A DNA stretch of 9,789 bases, taken from contig CAAEEV010000028.1 of NCBI GenBank assembly GCA_900754955.1, positions 1-9,789 on the forward strand. The letters run 5' to 3'. This document shows, in pieces, positions 6,710-9,789 of this stretch. Position 1 is the first letter of the stretch, and each line of letters opens with the position of its first letter. The notes beneath the pieces were generated by a model. The model made no database searches, was not told the origin of the DNA, and saw only the letters and a program-made list of their open reading frames with translations. A program made the position numbers and the translations under genes. The DNA is from Eggerthellaceae bacterium. Its GTDB lineage: Bacteria > Actinomycetota > Coriobacteriia > Coriobacteriales > Eggerthellaceae.

Positions 6710-7001
6710 GGCAGCGAGACGAAACGGCGCGGCGGGCGCGAGCTACGGGCAGATCGTGGCGCAGGCGGTGATCCCCATGACGATCACCGCGGTGCTGAGC
6801 CAGGTGCTCTACATGATCGAGACGAACATCCGCGACGCCACGCTCGTGGGCATCCTCACGGGCACGGGCATCGGGTTCGTGTTCGACATCTACTACAAGA
6901 GCTTCCGCTACGACATCGCCGGCCTCACGATCCTTGCGATCGTGATCGTAGTCATCGCCTGCGAGGTCGTGTCGAACTTCGTGCGTCGGAGGGTGCTGTG
7001 A
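6708..7001 (+). pseudogene. phnE: 5'-truncated PhnE-type phosphonate ABC permease remnant
   Basis: The frame encodes 97 residues matching only the C-terminal third of a PhnE permease: GASYGQIVAQAVIP (the end of the cytoplasmic EAA loop that contacts the ATPase), then a membrane segment, ETNIRDATLVGILTGTGIG, FDIYYKSFRYD, and a final hydrophobic segment ending FVRRRVL. Aligned with the next gene, it begins inside the EAA motif: the helix Glu and everything before it (about 185 residues, several membrane segments) are gone. The sequence upstream on this strand is antisense to the hydrolase, so no N-terminal half is hidden in another frame. The ATG at 6708 has no ribosome site and overlaps the extended -10 box, so it is probably not a start. 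The 3' end still matters, because GGAGGG at 6988-6993 is the ribosome site of the following permease. It looks like a deletion scar. A short functional membrane peptide is possible but unlikely. Confidence 0.75.
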
Positions 7002-7858
7002 TGAACAACGGTGTTTTGGATACGGCTCCCGGCGCGCGGCTTTCGCGCAGCGGGAAGATCAAGGCGCACGTGGCGTCGAAGTCGAACGTCGCGCTGTACG
7101 CCACGCTCGGCGTGCTCGCGGCGGTGACGGTATTCGCGCTCGTGACCATGGACTACGGCAAGGTTGCGTTCGGCGAGGCGGTGGCCGCGGCGTGCGGCGA
7201 CTTCGTCACGATGATGACGCAGCCGGGTCTGGCGGGGCACTTTACGCTCGCCGATGTGGTGACGGGCCTGTTCGTGTCGCTTGCGCTTGCGCTGCTCACG
7301 ACGCTCATCAGCGCGGTCATCGCGTTCGTACTCGGTCTGCTCGCGTCGTCGAACCTGTCGAGCCGCGGCGTGAGCAACGCCATCAAGGTGGTCATGTCGG
7401 TCATCCGCGCGGTGCCGACGATTCTCTGGGTCATGGTGTTCTCGGTGGCGATCGGCCTCGGCGCCGAGGCTGCGGTCACGGGCCTGCTGTTCCACGGCGT
7501 GGCCTACCTCGTGAAGGCGTACTCGGAGAGCTTCGAGGAGGTTGACGCGGGCGTGCTCGAGGCTCTGCGCGCGTCGGGCGCCTCCTGGTGGCAGGTGGTG
7601 TTCCGCGGCGTGGTGCCCGAGAAGGTCAACGAGATGCTCTCGTGGACGTTCATCCGCTTCGAAATCAACTTCGTGAACGCCGTGGCGGTGGGCGCGGTGG
7701 CAGGCGCCGGCGGCATTGGCTACCAGCTGTTCCTCGCGGGCAGCTTCTACCTCAACATCCACGAGATCGGGCTCATCGTGTACCTCTGCCTGGCCGTGGC
7801 CGTGGTGTTGGAGATTCTGGCGACGAAGCTGCGCAAGCGCTACATCGTGCAAAAGTAG
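7001..7858 (+). CDS. phnE: phosphonate-type ABC transporter permease, PhnE family
   Basis: This complete permease of 285 residues is close to the usual PhnE length. It has an N-terminal membrane segment (about 32-50), a periplasmic or outer loop, then the permease core from about residue 85. The EAA loop EALRASGASWWQVVFRGVVPE starts at residue 187 and is the docking site for the ATPase. After it come FEINFVNAVAVGAVAGAGGIGYQLF, the PhnE-type GagGIG motif, and a last hydrophobic segment before a basic tail (KLRKRYIVQK). PhnE proteins form the membrane channel of PhnCDE importers for phosphonates, and in some species phosphite or phosphate. ATG at 7001 overlaps the remnant stop by one base (TGATG) and has GGAGGG seven bases upstream; a GTG at 6998 is a less well spaced alternative. 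PhnC and PhnD partners are not in the window, and its sister permease is truncated. It could work as a homodimer with partners encoded elsewhere, or be on its way to loss. Confidence 0.88.
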   Translation: MNNGVLDTAPGARLSRSGKIKAHVASKSNVALYATLGVLAAVTVFALVTMDYGKVAFGEAVAAACGDFVTMMTQPGLAGHFTLADVVTGLFVSLALALLTTLISAVIAFVLGLLASSNLSSRGVSNAIKVVMSVIRAVPTILWVMVFSVAIGLGAEAAVTGLLFHGVAYLVKAYSESFEEVDAGVLEALRASGASWWQVVFRGVVPEKVNEMLSWTFIRFEINFVNAVAVGAVAGAGGIGYQLFLAGSFYLNIHEIGLIVYLCLAVAVVLEILATKLRKRYIVQK

Positions 7859-7873
7859 GGATGGTCTTGCGTG

Positions 7874-7983
7874 GGTCCCGCAGGGAGGGATCCCGTGCTC
7901 AAACAGTCCTGGGCTCGCTCGAACAGCCCGCAGGGCTGTTCGGCTCGTGCGAAACTGCGCGCGAGACCCCTCCCTGCGGGACC
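7874..7983. repeat. nested 110-bp imperfect palindrome
   Basis: The outer arms are an exact 16-bp inverted repeat, GGTCCCGCAGGGAGGG (7874-7889) and CCCTCCCTGCGGGACC (7968-7983). Near the centre lies a perfect 10-bp stem, CGAACAGCCC (7920-7929) with GGGCTGTTCG (7933-7942), around a GCA loop. The arms between are partly complementary. The left arm starts 16 bp after the permease stop. It could fold as a large cruciform or RNA stem and may act as a transcript end or RNA-stability element, or it may be a dispersed REP-like repeat. No T run follows, so it is not a typical intrinsic terminator. Confidence 0.7.
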
Positions 7984-8031
7984 TGGGGAGCGGGCTCTGG
8001 CTGCGGAGCGGCGCTTCGCACCGAGAGAAAG

Positions 8032-8050
8032 AGGGGATTTCGGTTCCCCT
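8032..8050 (+). terminator. small hairpin, possible weak terminator
   Basis: AGGGGA (8032-8037) pairs with TCCCCT (8045-8050) around a 7-base TTTCGGT loop, followed by GGTTTGTT. The stem is short and the T run is broken, so this is a marginal candidate. Confidence 0.25.
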
Positions 8051-8091
8051 GGTTTGTTCCGCTCGCTGACCTTGGTTCGACCGGTGAGTTC

Positions 8092-8165
8092 TTGGTGACA
8101 AATGGGCAGGTCATTTGTCACCAAATCCCTCGTGAGCTGATGGCAAACGACCTGTCCACTTGTCA
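8092..8165. promoter_or_regulatory. pair of oppositely oriented 25-bp dyads before phnG
   Basis: Dyad one has perfect 13-bp arms, TTGGTGACAAATG (8092-8104) and CATTTGTCACCAA (8112-8124), around the 7-base centre GGCAGGT. The 25-mer 8096-8120 recurs in reverse orientation at 8141-8165 (arms TGGCAAACG and CACTTGTCA), matching at 21 of 25 positions with all four differences being transitions. The non-palindromic centre GGCAGGTC versus GACCTGTC shows that the second copy is inverted. The copies are 20 bp apart, ending about 30 bp before the phnG start. This fits paired operators for a dimeric regulator, or a dispersed intergenic repeat. Confidence 0.6.
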
Positions 8166-8195
8166 TCTGGCTAGTCAATTGTGGAAAGGAAATCT

Positions 8196-8639
8196 GTGAG
8201 ACGTTACGAACGGACGCGGGCTCTGGTGGAGGGCGATCCTCTGCTGGCGCGGTCGATCGTGTGCGCAATCGAGGAGGAGCTCGGCTCCGACGCGGTGTGC
8301 GTGCTCGACGAGCCGCGCGAGGAGCTCGTGATGGTGAAGGTGCGCGAAACGGCGAAGGGGAGCCTGTTCTACCTGGGCGAAGCGCTCGCCACGTCGTGCC
8401 GTGTGCGCATCGGCGATGCGGTGGGCATCGGGCTCGTGATGGGTAGCAACCGTTGCCGCGCCTACGAGCTCGCGGTGATCGACGCGGCGTTCGCTGGTGA
8501 AGCAGGTGCTGCGCGCGCGGACCGCTGGGACGCGCGGCTGCGCGAAGAGCTCGCTGCCGTCGACGCGCGCGAGGCCGCCGAGGTGGCGCGCGCCGCGACG
8601 ACGCGTGTCGATTTCTCGACGATGGAGGTGGAGCTGTGA
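8196..8639 (+). CDS. phnG: C-P lyase core subunit PhnG
   Basis: This 147-residue protein is of normal PhnG length (about 150). It shows the conserved LVMVKVRE strand (44-51), LFYLGEALATSCRVRIGDAVGIGLVMGSN (the FxLGE block at about 58-63) and a C-terminal RAYELAVIDAAF helix typical of the family. PhnG is part of the cytoplasmic PhnG-H-I-J core. With PhnH, PhnI and the ATPase-like PhnL it helps attach the phosphonate to the ribose of ATP in place of adenine, before PhnJ cuts the C-P bond. I choose GTG at 8196 because AAGGA (8186-8190) lies five bases before it. An upstream GTG at 8181 would swallow that site and has none of its own. The stop overlaps the phnH start, so the two are translationally coupled. 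Regulation may act through the dyads directly upstream. Confidence 0.88.
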   Translation: MRRYERTRALVEGDPLLARSIVCAIEEELGSDAVCVLDEPREELVMVKVRETAKGSLFYLGEALATSCRVRIGDAVGIGLVMGSNRCRAYELAVIDAAFAGEAGAARADRWDARLREELAAVDAREAAEVARAATTRVDFSTMEVEL

Positions 8640-9355
8640 TGGTGATTGCCGAGAACGCCGAGCTGCACCGCGCGCAGCGCACCTTCCGCCGCGTGCTCGA
8701 CGCCTTCGCGCGCCCCGGCACCGTGCAGGTGCTTGAGCCCGCGTCTGCGAACCCCGCACGTCCTGCGGCGCTCGATCCGGTGCTCGAGGAGGCGGTGCGC
8801 TTGTTCGTCGACCAGGCGGTGCGCTTCTGCGTGGTGGACGTGGAGTCCGATGCGGTGGCCGCGTACCTCACGAGCGAGACGCACGCGCAGCGCAGCACGC
8901 TCGTGATGGCGGGCTTCGTCGTGGTGCCGCGGCGCGCCGATGCGGCGACCGAGCGGGAGGCGGTGGCGGGCGCCTTCGGCGGCACGCTCGTATCCCCCGA
9001 GAAGGGCGCCACCGTGATCATCGGTTGCGCGCGCGTGGCGGCGATCGAGGCGGAGGCCGCCGGCGCTGACGCTGCCGCTCCCGCGTCCGCCCGTGACGTC
9101 GCGCTTTCCCCCGATGCCGCCGAGCAGGCGGGCCTGCGCGTATTCGAGGTGAGCGGCCCAGGCGTGGCGGATGTGAACCGCTTCGCCGTCGACCGCAGCG
9201 CCTGGGCCGAGGCCCGCGCCGCGCGCGGCGACGAGTTCCCCTGCGGTATTGAGATCCTGCTGGTCGATGCGGAGGGGCGCGCCGTCGCCGTTCCGCGCAG
9301 CGCGCGCGTCCGTGCGGTCACGTGCGTGCAGCCGGCGTCCGAGGAGGTGTGCTAG
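8639..9355 (+). CDS. phnH: C-P lyase core subunit PhnH
   Basis: The N-terminus HRAQRTFRRVLDAFARPGTV (residues 10-29) is the PhnH signature (FR.lLdAmarPG). It is followed by an acidic, hydrophobic region with RFCVVDVESDAVAAYL, then GTLVSPEKGATVIIGC and, near the end, SGPGV and FPCGIEILLVDAEGRAVAVPRSARV, all in family order. PhnH is a non-catalytic or scaffold-like member of the PhnGHIJ core, related in fold to PLP-dependent transferases but without the cofactor. At 238 residues it is longer than the usual 190-200. The extra length seems to be an Ala-rich, low-complexity stretch at about residues 133-170, between GATVIIGC and SGPGV. Start ATG 8639 overlaps the phnG stop (TGATG), with GGAG five bases upstream; GTG at 8636 or 8642 are alternatives. 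phnI follows directly. Confidence 0.87.
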   Translation: MVIAENAELHRAQRTFRRVLDAFARPGTVQVLEPASANPARPAALDPVLEEAVRLFVDQAVRFCVVDVESDAVAAYLTSETHAQRSTLVMAGFVVVPRRADAATEREAVAGAFGGTLVSPEKGATVIIGCARVAAIEAEAAGADAAAPASARDVALSPDAAEQAGLRVFEVSGPGVADVNRFAVDRSAWAEARAARGDEFPCGIEILLVDAEGRAVAVPRSARVRAVTCVQPASEEVC

Positions 9356-9789
9356 ATGGGCTACGTAGCCGTCAAAGGAGGCGGCCGCGCGATCGAGGAG
9401 AGCCTGAGGCTGCTCGAGTTCGAGCGCGTCGCCGCGTCGTCCGCTTGGGGCACCGACGAGATCGAGGGGACGTTCCCCGAGCTCATCGACCAGGTGATGG
9501 GGGAGGCCTCGCTCTACGCGCCGCGCCTCGCCGCACTTGCGCTCAAGCAGGCGCAGGGCTCGCCCGACGAGGCGGTGTTCCTGCTGCGCGCCTTCCGCTC
9601 GACGCTCGAGCGCCCCTACGTCTCGCGCCCGATCGACACGGGCGACCTGTGCGTGACGCGCCGCGTTTCCGCCGCGTTCAAGGACGTGCCGGGCGGTCAG
9701 ATCCTCGGCGCCACGCGCGACTACAGCCACCGTCTCATCGCGTTCGACCTCGAGTCGGAGGATGAAGACGAGCTCGCGCGCAAGCGCAC
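9356..9789 (+). CDS. phnI: C-P lyase core subunit PhnI (N-terminal part, runs off the window)
   Basis: The frame runs open from ATG 9356 to the window end, giving 144 whole codons of a protein normally about 350-370 residues. It opens MGYVAVKGGGRAIEESLRLL, close to the standard PhnI start (YVAVKGGE.AI). It continues with IDQVMGEASLYAPRLAALAL (44-63), EAVFLLRAFRSTLERPYVSRPIDTG (72-96), TRRVSAAFKDVPGGQILGAT (101-120) and RDYSHRLIAFDL, all known PhnI blocks. PhnI acts as the nucleosidase in the C-P lyase core: it frees adenine from ATP so the phosphonate can be joined to ribose-5-triphosphate. GGAGGT at 9343-9348 lies seven bases before the start, which directly follows the phnH stop. phnJ and the rest of the pathway should follow beyond the edge, which I cannot see. 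Confidence 0.9.
   Translation, partial: MGYVAVKGGGRAIEESLRLLEFERVAASSAWGTDEIEGTFPELIDQVMGEASLYAPRLAALALKQAQGSPDEAVFLLRAFRSTLERPYVSRPIDTGDLCVTRRVSAAFKDVPGGQILGATRDYSHRLIAFDLESEDEDELARKR

Larger units (their letters stand above)
7859..8195. other. 337-bp spacer inside the phn locus, rich in dyad symmetry
   Basis: No credible gene occupies this gap. Frames open on both strands here give similar-looking peptides because the DNA is palindromic, and they lack ribosome sites. It holds a nested palindrome (7874-7983), a small hairpin (8032-8050) and a pair of 25-bp dyads (8092-8165), listed separately. It breaks an otherwise tightly coupled gene string, so the permease and the lyase genes may be separate transcription units. 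I see no convincing sigma-70-type promoter for phnG. Confidence 0.6.

Noticed and set aside
8092..8165. CRISPR array
   Set aside because: There are only two copies, in opposite orientations, with imperfect identity and no cas genes nearby.
7588..8199. 203-codon plus-strand frame crossing the end of the permease and the spacer
   Set aside because: The first part is the permease in another frame and the rest translates the palindromes. No ribosome site supports it.
7840..9730. Long minus-strand frames over phnG, phnH and the palindromic spacer
   Set aside because: They are shadows of the phn genes. Serine/arginine- or histidine-rich, without family motifs or ribosome sites.

Overview
This window is GC-rich bacterial chromosome. 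Nearly every codon in the real genes ends in G or C, and long shadow ORFs run antisense to them. Gene content (a HelD-type RNA polymerase recycling helicase, a TudS/DUF523 protein, an NhaC-type antiporter, a C-P lyase cluster), compact -10 boxes such as TACAAT, and stacked GGAGG ribosome sites suggest a high-GC Gram-positive. My guess is an actinobacterium of the Eggerthellaceae/Coriobacteriia type. That is inference from style and content; no rRNA or taxon marker is present.

Layout. Bases 1-33 may be the tail of an upstream gene. A short spacer with a two-copy 37-bp tandem repeat leads to a DUF523/TudS-like iron-sulfur protein (302-754, +). A 554-bp gene-free stretch follows, with a 17-bp inverted repeat framing a 174-bp segment, a 27-bp tandem repeat and candidate promoters. 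Next is helD (1309-3513, +). It converges on a small PAP2 phosphatase (3653-4153, -), with GC hairpins between them. Divergent from PAP2 is an NhaC-family antiporter (4311-5732, +) whose leader holds a very strong hairpin. The antiporter converges on a nitrilase-superfamily amidohydrolase (5785-6648, -).

The right third is a phosphonate locus on the + strand: a 5'-truncated phnE-type permease remnant (6708-7001), an intact PhnE-family permease (7001-7858), a 337-bp spacer full of dyad symmetry, then phnG (8196-8639), phnH (8639-9355) and the first 144 codons of phnI (9356 to the end). The coding parts are tightly coupled (TGATG overlaps, strong Shine-Dalgarno sites). PhnG, PhnH and PhnI belong to the C-P lyase core that splits carbon-phosphorus bonds after phosphonate import. 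No phnC (ATPase) or phnD (binding protein) lies upstream; that place is taken by the divergent hydrolase.

I see no new defence or biosynthetic system. The most interesting points are the decapitated transporter end of the phn locus, which looks like a deletion scar placed just behind a promoter, and two unusual dyad structures between phnE and phnG: a nested 110-bp palindrome and a pair of 25-bp operator-like sites in opposite orientation.
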